From Taxillus chinensis (Eukaryota > Streptophyta > Magnoliopsida > Santalales > Loranthaceae), in the NCBI GenBank assembly GCA_023512835.1, contig CM042091.1:41368107-41432106 (forward strand): 64,000 nt of DNA, in the 5' to 3' direction. A program made the translations under genes and the position numbers. This document shows positions 24,073 through 35,780 of the stretch, piece after piece (the stretch's first letter is position 1; the number at the start of each line of letters is the position of its first letter). The notes beneath the pieces are model-generated. The model was not told the DNA's origin. It saw only the letters and a program-made list of their open reading frames with translations, and did not search any database.

Positions 24073-25471
24073 TGATGGTCCCTTGGAGCCTAGAAGGGGG
24101 GGGGGGGGTGAATAGGCTCTTATCGAAACTCTTTTACACTCTTAAGGCACGACACTGATCTAGTTAAGTGATAGAATCACTGCGGAAGATAACCAGATAG
24201 TAGAAGTATTTTGTTTTATTATCAAGAGATAATTACAACAAAATAGAAGCAACTCTCTTACGCTCTGTTTTACAAAAGGATTCACACACTAGCCTAGATT
24301 GTATGCTTGAGCTCTTGTGCATACAAAGGGTTAATTCAGGCTCATACACAGTATCACCCTTTTTTTACAAATATACAAATATGAATATTTATACAAACAT
24401 TCCTAAGAGACAACTTTGGAACTTGTGGTTCCGGAATGCGTTCAGCACTAACTATTCATCGGTAATCTCTCTGCCTTGACTGCTGCTATTTGTGGAGCTC
24501 AAGGTCTTGGGTTTGAAGAGTATAAGTGCATTTGTGAGTTCCCAAATACAATTGAGGTTGTGTCCACATATCCGGATGATCCACGTGTAAGATTCTTCAG
24601 GTTCTCAATAAATTTGTCTTATATCGGGACGCCATGAGCTGATAACATTAAATGCGGTGAGTTGAAGTAGTATCTTCTTGGTCCGGTGTAATTCTCCTTA
24701 CTCCGTTGCTAATGAAGCTCGGAACCTTACTCCGTGTCAGTGGTTGCTTACTCCGTATCCGTTTAAGTCTTGGAATCCTTAGTCCATGCAGTGCTTCCTT
24801 ACTCCGCATGTAAGTTCCTTACTCAGTATGTAAATTCCTTACTTCGTATGTAAGTTCCTTACTCCGGGCGAGTCTTAAAAGGTCGGATGACTTATTCCGT
24901 ATCAGTGCTTCCTTACTCCGCATGTAAGTTCCTTACTCCGTATGTAAATTCCTTACTCCGCATCTAGTTTGTTTACTCCGTGCGAATAAAGGCTCGGATC
25001 CTTATTCCGCATCAATACTTCCTTACTCTGTATGTATGAAAGACTCAGATGCCTTACTCCGTGTCTTCTTCACTTTAGTTCGCTTGGAGGGAAGACTTAA
25101 CTTTTTAACTCCTTTTCAAACCTTTTGCTTCGTGTGACCTCGTTGACCAAGACTCTTACTCCGTATTAGTCTGACTTAGTCCGTTTGAGGCACTTAGGAA
25201 CATATTCCGCAATGCGTAGCTTTTAAGTTCTTAGTCCGCACAAATGTTCCTTATTCCGTATGTATTGATGACTTGGTTATTTACCAAGTGTTTGACGACA
25301 CTCACTCTTGTCCGGATCAGGATTATATATCCTGTCCTTAGCTTTGCTCTCACGAGTGTATCTCCGGATTAATAACATATCTTCTGCAATGATCAAATAA
25401 ACACAAGAGATCTCAGATCAAATTACATAAGGCTTTATCAAGATTATCCAAATTCTGGGTTTGATCCAACA
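24073..25471 (-). repeat. Copia element 1, 3' LTR
   Basis: 1,399 bp. On the plus strand it starts TGATGGTCCC and ends TTTGATCCAACA. The middle (about 24700-25260) is an array of degenerate CTTACTCCGTATG-type units. A 'GACTTGGTTATTTACCAAGT' block and a G-run near the start are shared with the other copia LTRs. Confidence 0.92.
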
Positions 25472-25480
25472 ATCTCCCCC
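25472..25480 (-). other. Copia element 1 polypurine tract
   Basis: GGGGGAGAT on the minus strand, immediately upstream of the 3' LTR. The same tract precedes the 3' LTR of copia element 2. Confidence 0.85.
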
Positions 25481-25666
25481 AATTATGGATATGCCCAAAC
25501 CCTTTGTAATCTGATCTGGTAAGCAGTGCAAAAAGATAACATACAGAATACGCATCATAACCAATTTCATTTATCAGCAACTAAGTACAATTCAGTCTTA
25601 ATACAAGATTTTCACTAAGGTACATAAGGCTTACTATACTTGAAGATCATAGTTGCTGCCTTCTCT

Positions 25667-28412
25667 CTAAGCTCCATTGTCTGCTTCATCGTATAAGTAG
25701 TGTGTTGGCTCCACGATTTGTCCACGATCAAAAATGACTTGATGGAGTAACGACAAAGGCCCCCAGCCTATCTCCATCCGGCTATTGTGGCACTTGCTTC
25801 TTGCCCCGGAATGTCGCCATCGACTTCTCGGTTGGACCCAAGGGTGTGATGCCCAACTCTTCATATAAACCGGCTTTCTTCACGACTTTCATCGGCTGAG
25901 ACACGGTGGTTCCCATTGATTCTTTCTTACAAAGTGCTCCACTATCTCGATGAGAATCAATGAGAATCATTTGCTTGGACCGAATCATGAAGACGACCAT
26001 CATGAAGTGTGGCGTCATGATCCAAGACGGAATGAGGATAGTTGAGAGAGTTTTCCATGGCTTGCTATCCTCGGCAGTCCGTCGATGAAGGACTGAATTA
26101 GATCCACACTGGGAAGATAGCCTTCATTCCGACACGGCAGAACTTCAAACAAGTGCCCGTCCTTGTATAGAGATGGAAACGACCTCATCTCCATTTTAGC
26201 GACCCTCGAGAAGTTGTCAATGTCTTCGTAGTAAAGAGTCCTTTCTCCAAACAAAGAGTCCGAATGTCGTCCGGGGAGAAAGGGTACATTTCGAAAAGAC
26301 ATCTTCTCTCGACAGAAAGACGCCGCATAGGACTTCATTGCTTTGCGAACACTTCCATCCGCATCTGAAGGGTCAAACGCCGCATACGATGGGAGGAAGG
26401 TGTCGGCTGCGGATGAGGAGGATGGAGGAGGAGCTGGAGCTGCAGTAGAGGAGCTTGGTTGAGAGAAGCGACTTCGTTTGGGAATTTGAACTCCCTGAAG
26501 CACTGAAGTGGCAGGCCGCTTCTCAGTCTGAGTAGATGGTTGTGGTGCAGAAGGAGCAGGATCAGATGACACTTTCTCCCCCGGTTTAGCAGATTGCCGG
26601 GAAGCAACGGGAGGGCGAGCTATCGTGTGTGCCAGGTCCGCGAAGGAGGTAGACAGTGAATGAACGGACGAGGCGACTAGATCCATTTTCTGCTCCATAG
26701 AGGTGGAGGAGTCAGTGAGAGCGGAGAGGAGTTGGGCGCCGAGTGCATCAACCTTGGTGGCGATGGCGGAAATTTGGGCGCTCTGAGCCTGGGCGTGGCG
26801 GTCCAGCTGGGTGGAGAGCACAGCGTCGGAGTGGACAGTTCCAAAAAGAGGCACGCCCAAGGACCAACTCCGGAGCTTTGGAGGACTCCCCCGCATGAAC
26901 AGGAGCAGGAGTGCGCTGGGCAGAGGAGTCCGCAGGAGTATCAACAGCAACAGCAGAAGGGGCATTCGGAGCATCAGAGGCATCCGGAGCATCTGACCCG
27001 CTTTGACCAGAGAGGTTAACCACGGGAATGACAGCAGCAGGAGAAGAGGGGCCAGCCTTAGCAGGAGAAGGATCCCGGGCGGAATGTACTGGGCTGGAGG
27101 GAGTAGTGAACGCCACATCTGGAATGGAGGCCGGCGTAAGAAAGCCGTGATCCAAGTTCCAGATGATCATTGTCTCCGGGGATTGGGTATGTCGTGTGTA
27201 AAACACCCGGAGATCGTTGTCAGGAATGGAGGCGGTGTGGGCAAGGCTAAAACGGAGCTATAGGTCCGTTAAGGTGTCGGCGGAGAGATAGTCAAGGTAA
27301 TCTCGGGGTTGAGGTAGGGAGGCAAAGGGGCTTCCGGAGAAGAGGCCGGGACATCAGCAGTGGCGAGGTAATCTCGGGGTTGAGGTAGGGGAGGCAAAGG
27401 GGCTTCCGGAGAAGAGGCCGGGACATCAGCAGTGGCGGCCGCAACAGCGGTATCAACCGCGGCAAGAACAATGAGGAGGAGGGAGTGGGGACATCCACAG
27501 CAGAGGGGGCTGAGGAAACAGCTTTAGGGGCACTGCGCTGAGATGGCCCCGCAACCTCGGATGGGTTGGCACGAACGCTGTGCTGGGAGGCCCGAGAATG
27601 AGAAGGTGCTACAACGGACCGAATCCGAGAGGATCGGGGGGCAGAACTGACGTCGGGGGCTTGGCTGTCGGAGGGGTCACCAGCGAATCGCCTTGTTGTT
27701 CCGAGGCAGGGAGAATGCGGAGAGCTGCAGATGGTCGGCGGGCTGTCATGTTCCCATCCGGCGTAAGATAACGAAGGTAATAAGTCGGAGGAAATGGAAC
27801 AGCATCATATCGGGCGAAATGGTCCAGATTATGATGCCAGAAGACAATGCTGAGGATGCGCCCGAAGGAACGGTTCTTGGGACCATTCTGTAGCAACCGA
27901 AACAAGAACATCCCCCAATCCATCGGAAGTCCTTCAAAAACGCCGTACATGGCCAGGAGAAGGTCGTACGGAACGGAGTCGAGGGCGGATGTGCGAGCTA
28001 GTAAGCATCGACTCAAGATGGTCGCCATACATCGATAGTGACCTTGGAAGGATTTCACCTTGTATTCCTTGCCTTTTTGTGTGCAACCCATAGAAGCCGC
28101 CATTGGATCGGCATCTGGGCGCTGTGGTTCACCAAGAGGTAGGTGGAGAGCAGCGCGGAGAATGGCCGGAGTGATGGTGATGGATTCACCGCGGACATAG
28201 GAGAGTATAGAATCGGTGGTGTAGCGAATCCGTTGGTAATACTCAATGATGTCGTCGATAAGAAGATCGACGGGATTGGAGATCAGGTTGAGTATATGCG
28301 AGGCTTCAAGGAGAGGGCGAAGCTGGAAAAACCAATCCGGAGGATTAGAGACACCACTCCAATCAACCAGATGGCCAGGATTAACGCTAGAAAGAGAGAT
28401 TCTGGGTGCCAT
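25667..28412 (-). pseudogene. Env-position extra ORF of copia element 1 (broken)
   Basis: Starts at ATG 28412 (MAPRISLSSVNPGHLVDW). The N-terminal 250 residues are open (28412-27609) and look folded: WFFQLRPLLEASHIL, VDLLIDDIIEYYQRIR, VRGESITITPAILRAALHLP, MFLFRLLQNGPKNRSFGR. A long Ala/Pro/Ser-rich middle follows (DAPDAS-type repeats), then a heptad-like stretch (IATKVDALGAQLLSAL) and a C-terminal part with DIDNFSRVAKMEMRSFPSLY, IQSFIDGLP and HYLYDEADNGA at the end. The first part recalls plant 'transposon protein' domains found with extra retrotransposon ORFs (by memory, weak). I see no clear signal peptide or membrane span, so 'env' is positional only. Broken by frameshifts and a 71-bp tandem duplication (27295-27436). 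Confidence 0.75.
27295..27436. repeat. 71-bp tandem duplication in the extra ORF of copia element 1
   Basis: AGGTAATCTCGGGGTTGAGG recurs at 27295 and 27366 with one single-base length difference. Copia element 2 has only one copy here, so the duplication is private to element 1. Its length shifts the frame. Confidence 0.85.
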
Positions 28413-28879
28413 TGCAGATGAAATTTGAAGGACAAGAGGAAAGGTGAGGTCTTGGCGATGGAAGGAGCAACGAGAGGTTTAGGGATTTGAAATGAGCAAT
28501 ATTCATGCTTTGCAGGAATGATCAGAACATATAAGACCGAGTCCGCAAATGTCAGCGGGTCTAGGAATTGGCGAGTGAAACAGGGACCCGCTTGACAGGC
28601 TGATGTCATTAGTCTGGATATCGATGCGCCTCCGAATGAAACGATGTCGTGGAGACCGCATGACTAAATAAGTGTAACAGCTGGTTGCCATCCAGAGAAG
28701 TGTGTGTGCATCCTGAGATTTGCATTTAATGAATCATCATGATTCCTCCTCAAAAGCACGCGACATATGGGAAGACTTGGATTGTCGCAATTAGACTGTG
28801 TCAGGAGTCCGGAGGAATGAACCGACAATCATCCGGAGTAAATAATAGTCGAGGAAGAGTATCCGGATGAAAAGTAGAC

Positions 28880-31304
28880 TGTCACGCCCCCGAATTCCAG
28901 GGAACCCGGAACCGGGTACATGACTTCCCCTTGCCCACACCCGATAGGTCAAGGGGTTGGTGACTAGCACCAATGGAGACTACACCGCGGGTGCTGCCTC
29001 AAATATGCAACCTTGTACAGTCATATATCAAGGGTAATCCTGTACTTTCCCATAAATCATCATGCATACAAGGTATGCAAACAGTCAAACAGTCATACAG
29101 ACATCACATCATAAATAGTATGCAAATACAACTGTCCATGGACCCATGTCCGGGATACAAACATAAAACAATACAGAATATAACTGTATCATATATCAAA
29201 GTAGTGGGCGTCCTCCTGGAAGAAAGTCCTCCACTAGTCTCGGGTCACACCTGAAAAAGGTAAACAACAAGTAGGGGTGAGCGACAAGCTCAGTAGGTGA
29301 CCCTAAAACTCCACATCATGCAACACGCATAAGTCTATACTATATGCTTAGTGTACTCGTGCACCGTGTAGTGTGCATAATCATCGGGACTCGGCCTGCA
29401 AACAAACATCAGGACTCAGCCTGCACACACAGGACAACTTGTCCACGATCCTCCATGGGATCCCAGCTCAGGGCACTCAGCCCTAGCTCCACGAGCTCAA
29501 CGGCTCAACTTAGGCCTTAGCCTGTCCACAGCGCAATATGCCCGGCCACAGTCGCCACACAGGCCTGCCATCGGTGCATATGCCTGCCACGTCAACCACA
29601 TAACACCGTCGGGCATCACGGTGAGAACCCAAACAAGTCACAGAGTCCATGCCCCAATACCTCACACCAACATACTAACATGAGTATGGCATGTCATTCT
29701 CAACCTTTCCTTTAGAACTGTAGTCAGTCTTCACAAGTAAATCCTCAATCCTTGATTTATGAAGGAAGTACCCATAGTAGCTATTTTCTTGAAATCAAAA
29801 GTCCCGGCATTGGGTTCCCATAGCATAACTAAGATAATCTGATTTTTGGGGATTTTTCTGAGACGTCTAACCCCACTTTCCAAAAATTCACCACTACGAA
29901 CTTTTGGGTTTTTCCGAGATTTTACACTAAAACCCAATTTTCATATTTTGAAATAGTGGGAATTAATTTTTCTAGTATTTTTCTTTGAATCCAAATGGGG
30001 GGTATTTCGTTATTTACATTGTAACTTAAGTATTACTTTGAATGTGTAGATGGGTATAGGTTGCAATGTAAATAGGTCCAGTCCAGTGCTGTACAGTGTC
30101 CAGTTACACTGCAGGAGCTGTGACTCGTAGCTCAGAACCCGCGACTCTTAGCTGTGGAATGCGGAGCTGCAGCGCGCCTCGAAGACTCAAAGCGAGGCTA
30201 CGACCTTCGACCTACGAGGCTACGAACTTCGATCCTTCGGCTACGAACTTCGACCTTCGGACTTCAGGTCTACGAATCTACGAACCTTCGAACTACGAAC
30301 TACGACCCTACGAACCTTCGAACTACGAACTACGACCCTACGACCCAGAACTTCGGATTTTCGTCAGTTCGACCCAGTAACGCGCCCAGGGTACTGTTCA
30401 TCGTCGTTTTCGCCTGTTCTTCGTTTGGAATCGACCCAGTAACCCCCCAGACACGCACAAACACGCATCCTACGCAACAGACTGCGATATTTACCTCGTA
30501 AGGCGTCCAGAATGCCTCTAAAACGCAAGTAAACAACAGAAACACGCATCAAATTCCAGATTTCTAGAAATCTAGCTCTAAACCCAAATTTCCATGGTTG
30601 ACTTATCAACCCTCACGAAAAACACAATTAATTAACCCCAAAATCACAGAAACATATATTCACAATGATATAAAACAGTTCTTAACCACAAATCTTATGT
30701 TAAACCATTAGATTTAACCCAAAATTGGTTTTCCCCAAATTCTAGGGTTCATGCTCAATTTCATAAATCATGATAAATTCGTGCATACCAAGCATAAAAT
30801 CAAGATAAGAAGTTCAAGGACACCTACTTGGAATGATTCGTGATGTTCGAACGAGCTCAAAACGCCCCAAATCGAAGGCTCCAAGCTTCCTTCTCTTTCT
30901 CTCTCTAAGCTCTCCAACGTAGACGCAGAAACGTTGAAACGTAACGTGGAAGCTCTCTTTCTCCCTATTTATATTTCTGCCAGTCAACTGACCTAGTCAA
31001 CCATTGACCTAGTCAATAATTGACCTTCAAAGCCCCGAACTCCAAATTGAGTCAAACTACAGTCAAAACGCTCGAAATGACGAGCACAAAACTAGACTGA
31101 TATTATTACACCCAAATGACCGCTCAAACGCAAAGTCAACCAATAGACCCCGAAAAGTCAACAATCGGGTCAAACAGGGCCCCGACTCGAAATCAGACTC
31201 AAGTACAGTCAAAATGCTCACATCGACGACTACACTACCGTCCAGATAGTTACATTCCCATAGAATGACTATCTCTCAAAACTACCCAAACACGAGTCTT
31301 TACA
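28880..31304 (-). mobile_element. Solo LTR of the TGTAAAGAC...GGGGCGTGACA family (copy A), TSD TAGAC
   Basis: 2,425 bp, flanked by TAGAC at 28875-28879 and 31305-31309. It is inserted between the RNase H and the extra ORF of copia element 1, hence younger than that element. In the minus sense: TATAAATA at 30966-30973, a GA-rich leader, a donor-like CCAA/GTAGGTG at 30827, and an acceptor-like TTTACCTTTTTCAG/G at 29251. The stretch after the acceptor ('AGTGGAGGACTTTCTTCC') is shared with copy B. About 30190-30350 holds a local run of TACGAACTTCGACC-like repeats. No gag or pol is seen; ORFs at 29731 and 30330-30609 are not supported. Confidence 0.88.
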
Positions 31305-31309
31305 TAGAC

Positions 31310-32515
31310 CGTGTCCATAGTAGACAGAGTTCAGTGAGAGAGTAAAGTAGATTCCTTTGCAGTCAATAAGTCGAAAAGAAGAGAAGTACTACAACACTTC
31401 AAATCCTAGACTATGGACTAGATTTATCGATACGGTTGCAAAGAGAATCTGAACCTATAGCTAAAAAATGAACTGAAAATACAAAAGCTTAACAGGCAAG
31501 GATTAGTACGAATTAGGGAAAATAATCAGTGAAAAACGACATAATCCGAACTAATGAGAAACAGAACTGATGCATTGCAAAGCATGTAAGAGACATATAC
31601 ATACGTGAGAATGAACAATATTACTGAATCAGGGCATATGTCAGATAACCATACACAAGTTCATATAGGTCAACATAGCGAAACCGTCTTGCTGAACAAC
31701 GTAGCTAAGATTAATTAAAGATCATATGATTTGGCCAATTTAGGATTCATGAGTGAAAAATGTGGAAGCGAACACATGTCAAAAGTAAGCAGGTGATTAG
31801 CCGATTAAAATGCATGGTTGAAGAAAGAAAATACATCCAAGCATGCCACTTTTCCGATCCAAAACAAGATGTCCAGTCGGATCCAGGAAGTAAAAGTTTA
31901 AAGGAGGGAGTATCTGAGACATATTAGGGGTTCATTATTGCTCCCCGTAGATCATTTAATCCTCTCAATGAAAAGCTCCCCCTCAAATAGACAGCCAGGA
32001 AAGAGGTCATGAGACATATACGGGGAGTATTACTGAATAATATATAAAGCATTTTCTCCCCCGTAGATTGTGCAATCCTCTCGATTGACATTTCCGGTTT
32101 GTAGAATTTAGCACTGTCTATCTTATTAGAAAACTATACTTCAGAAGCTGACCAGACTGCGATTAAGTATTCATCCACCAGGTATTCCGAGCTAACCCAT
32201 TTCATTTCTTCAACTATACATGTTAATAGAGTAATCTAAATGAACATGCTGTTGTCATGTGGTGATTAGTGGAAATTAAGATCATGAAACCAGAAAGAGG
32301 TAAATCATATAAACTTTAATCATGTTAGCTTAAACGACTTCAGTCGGGAAACGCAAGCATCCTCCCAAAATGAAGTTGATGTTAATATCAGAAGCATGAA
32401 GCCGTTAATCAGTAAGTATGATCAGCATTAAAATCAGTTTGTATCTTCCACTTTCAATAAAAGCACAATGCATGTTCTGATAGTAAGTATACTGTTGGGT
32501 AATTTAAATGTGAAG
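31310..32515 (-). other. Copia element 1: non-coding pol-to-extra-ORF spacer with purine tracts
   Basis: No ORF is supported. On the minus strand, internal polypurine-tract-like stretches lie near 31941-31947 (CGGGGAG), 31976-31983 (AGGGGGAG) and 32055-32062 (GGGGGAGA). Copia element 2 has the same three at the matching place. Confidence 0.7.
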
Positions 32516-34722
32516 CTATGCAGAGAAGTCAAGCATACCTAATCGGAAGAGTAGTTCAGAGAATCTTGCATCAGGTAGGGGCTTTGTAAGTATGTCGCGA
32601 GTTGATCTTCGATAGCAACATGTTCCAGGTGAAATGTGATGTTTGAGAACATGGTCGCGTATGAAGTGATACCTGACCTCAATATGCTTCGTCTTAGGGT
32701 ACATGACAGGATTGTTGCTAATAGCAATTGCACTAGTGTTGTCGCAGTAGAGTGGAATAGATGACATGTTGAAACCGTAGTTAGTAAGTTGACTTTGCAT
32801 CCAGAGTAGGCGTGCGCAAGAACTCCCAAAGCAGCTATATATTCCGCCTCACCAGGAGAGGTTGATACGGAATTCGCTTCTTCTGAACCATGAGATCAAT
32901 CTATTTCCAAGAAACCGACACATACCACTTGTGCTCTTCCTATCGATGCGACATCCAAATGGTCGGCATCGAGTATCCTGGATAAGGTGAAGTTTGACTC
33001 CTTTGGGTACCAGAGTCCCAAGTTCATCGTTCCCTTGAGATACCTTAATATCCGTTTAACATGAAGCATATGTGACTCCTTGGGATTTGCCTGATAGCGT
33101 GCACAAATGCAAGTTGCAAACATAATGTCTGGGTGACTTGCTGTGAGATATAGCAAGGATCCTATCATCCTCTCGTAGTCGATCACATTTACTGATATGC
33201 CGTCCACATCAGGATCTAACTTGGCACTAACAGGCATGGGAGTTTTGACGGGAGATGAACCTTCCATACCAAACTTCTTAATAAGATCGCGAGTGTACTT
33301 AGCTTGATTAATGAAGATTCCTTCCTTCAATTGTTTAACTTCTATTCCGAGGAAGTAGGACAGTTCTCCCATCATGCTCATCTCAAACTTACCTGTCATC
33401 AACTTAGCGAACTCCTCACAAAGCTTCGGATTCGTTGATCTGAAAATGATATCATCCACGTATATCTGTACGATTAGAGTGTGTCCTTTCTCTTTTCGTA
33501 GAAATAAGGTGGAGTCAATCTTCCCTTTTTGAAAGTTGTGAGCAAGTAGGAATTCTGACAATGTGTCATACCAGGCTCTTGGAGCTTGCTTCAAACCATA
33601 TAAAGCTTTCCGAAGTTTGTAGACTAGATGTCCTGCTTTAGGTTCAATGAAACCGGGAGGTTGTTCTACATAAACCTCCTCTTGAAGATCTCCATTCAGG
33701 AATGCGCTCTTGATGTCCATTTGATAAACTATGAAGTTTTTATATGAAGCATACGCCAGAAACATCCGGATTGCCTCAAGTCTTGCTACTGGAGCAAAGG
33801 TCTCATCATAGTCTATTCCTTCTTCTTGATGATATCCTTTGGCTACCAGTCTGGCTTTGTTCCGGATTACAATTCCATCCGTATCAAGCCTGTTCCGAAA
33901 CACCCATTTAACGCCAATGACTTGCTGAGACTTAGGCCTTGGTACTAAGGTCTACACATTATTTCTCTTAAATTGATTCAGCTCTTCTTGCATAGCTTCT
34001 ATCCAATTTGAATCCCGAAGAGCTTCATCTACCACCTTTGGTTCTATTTGAGATAGAAAACACGAGTAAAGACTTATGTTGGAGGTGGCTGCTCTTGTTC
34101 TTACACCAACAGTAGGATCACCAATCACTTGATCTGAGGGATGGTTTCGGGTCCATCTGTAATTTTGTGCATGTGATGGATGATCTTGAACAATTTGAAG
34201 CTCTTCCAGATTAGGTGGTTCAGTTGTATCCGCTGGTTGAGCTTCGTCCGGACTAGATGTTTCCGTATTGAGAGGTACGGTTGAACTAGAGAGTTCTTCA
34301 ACACTGTTTCTTTCAGTGTTAACTAGTCCGGACGGACTTGAAGGTGCTCCGGAATTTTGGGTATCCGTAGGAGTATGTCCGGAGCTAAATGGTAGTCCGG
34401 AGTCCGAGTCATCCATAGCATCGCCCATATAATTTCTTTGTGTTTCGCTGATGCCACGTGATTGGTCAAGATGTGTAACAGGAACATTCATAAACTTTGA
34501 ATAATCGACGTTGCTGTCCATGACCTGCACATTAGAACTTGAAGAACCGACTTTTGACCAATCAAGGTTAGCTTCATCAAAAGTCACATGGATAGATTCT
34601 TCAACTTTAAAAAGTTTTCTATTGAAGACCCGATAAGCCTTGCTATGTAATGAGTACCCGACAAAAATCCCATCATCACATTTTGGTTCAAATTTATTCC
34701 GGGTCTCTTTGCCATTTATCAA
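32516..34722 (-). pseudogene. Copia element 1 RT and RNase H (broken)
   Basis: [19 protein letters not shown], then a TAG at 33952-33954 where element 2 has Trp (TGG), then [57 protein letters not shown] and the catalytic IYVDDIIF. RNase H at 32516-32990 keeps LYCDNTSAIAISNNPV and KHIEVRYHFIRDHV but loses frame after RT (near 32900-32990), where its first Asp motif should be. RT copies the element RNA into DNA, and RNase H removes the RNA strand. Confidence 0.9.
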
Positions 34723-35480
34723 TATAGAGCATGGTAGATTTATTTATTAGATTTCTGTTCTGAACATAGCAGACAGTGGACACAGCTTCAGCCTATAGAC
34801 TGAGAGGAAGCGTTGCCCCTGCTAACATGGATCTACTAGCTTCAACTAAAGTACGATTCTTGCGCTCAGCTACTCCATTTTGTTGTGGAGTTCTGGGAGC
34901 AGAGAAGTCATGTTGTATGCCCTGTTCAAAACAATATGATCTCATTTCTGAAAAGTCAAATTCTGTACCAGTATCACTCCTGATGCACTTTATGCTCAGT
35001 CCTTGTGAGTTGCTTATCCAGATGAAGAGATCTACTAGATGCTCAAAAGTTTGATCCTTTGATTTCAGGAACATCACCCATGTGTATTTGGTGAAATCAT
35101 CGATAACCACTAGGGTATATCTCGCACCAGCTAGTGACAGAATAGATATAGGACCACATAGGTCCATATGAAGAAGTTATAGAGGAGCAGTTATTAAATT
35201 AACTGATTTGCTCTTAAAGCTATGTTTGGTCTGTTTGCCCAGTTGGCATTCTCGACAGAGAGTGTCTCTGGAGAATTTGAGTTTAGGTAGACCAGGTGAC
35301 AAGATCAAGTGACGCTAATTTAAACATTGTCTTAAAGTTTAAATGTGCGCATCGCTTGTGCCATAACCAACTATCTTCATCTGAAGCTTTAGTGAGGAAG
35401 CATACAGGGTCGAAGAATTATTTCTTAAGACCACCTGAGTATATGTCCCCATCTCTTGATCCGGATAACTTAATATCTCC
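34723..35480 (-). pseudogene. Copia element 1 integrase (broken)
   Basis: The catalytic core at 34793-35167 has MDLCGPISI, VVIDDFTKYTWV, IRSDTGTEF and QQNGVAERKNRTL, which supply the D, D and E of the DDE triad. The upstream zinc-binding region (HKRCAH ... CRECQLGKQT in element 2) is present at about 35220-35390 in nucleotide sequence but out of frame. Integrase inserts the cDNA into the host chromosome. Confidence 0.88.
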
Positions 35481-35719
35481 TGGATAAGTTTTCTCTTCTT
35501 GTACAGGAGTTGGACATAAAGGAAATAGTAAATCCTTTGTCACATAAATTACCGACACTTAGCAAATTATGCTTCAAACCTTCGACTAGTGCAACTCTTG
35601 TGATTGATACACGGCCGTTAGTTAAAGTGCCATACCCGACGGTCTTACCTTTGCTGTTGTCACCATATGAAACGGATGGACCTCATTTTTCATTAACTTC
35701 TACGAGCGAGTCCGATCAC

Positions 35720-35760
35720 CCGTCATATGTCCAGGAGCATCCACTATCGAGGATCCACTT
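35720..35760 (-). pseudogene. Copia element 1 protease motif (frameshifted)
   Basis: KWILDSGCS, the aspartic-protease active-site motif, lies at 35734-35757. The next codons (GHMTGD in element 2) are lost because of one extra base after the second Cys-Ser codon. Confidence 0.8.
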
Positions 35761-35780
35761 GCTTTGATTAATCTTTAACT

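Noticed and set aside
24700..25260. Regularly spaced CTTACTCCG repeats that might suggest a CRISPR array
   Set aside because: Spacing is irregular, units are degenerate, the 'spacers' are themselves repeats, and the region lies in a plant LTR repeated at both ends of the element.
26732..27263. Plus-strand ORFs opposite the extra ORF of copia element 1
   Set aside because: They mirror the Ala/Pro/Ser-rich codons of the real minus-strand frame, and no domain or start context supports them.
29731..29937. 68-codon minus-strand ORF in LTR copy A resembling one at 1822-2007 in copy D
   Set aside because: The similarity follows from nucleotide conservation of the LTR. The frames diverge on both sides and other copies have no open frame there.
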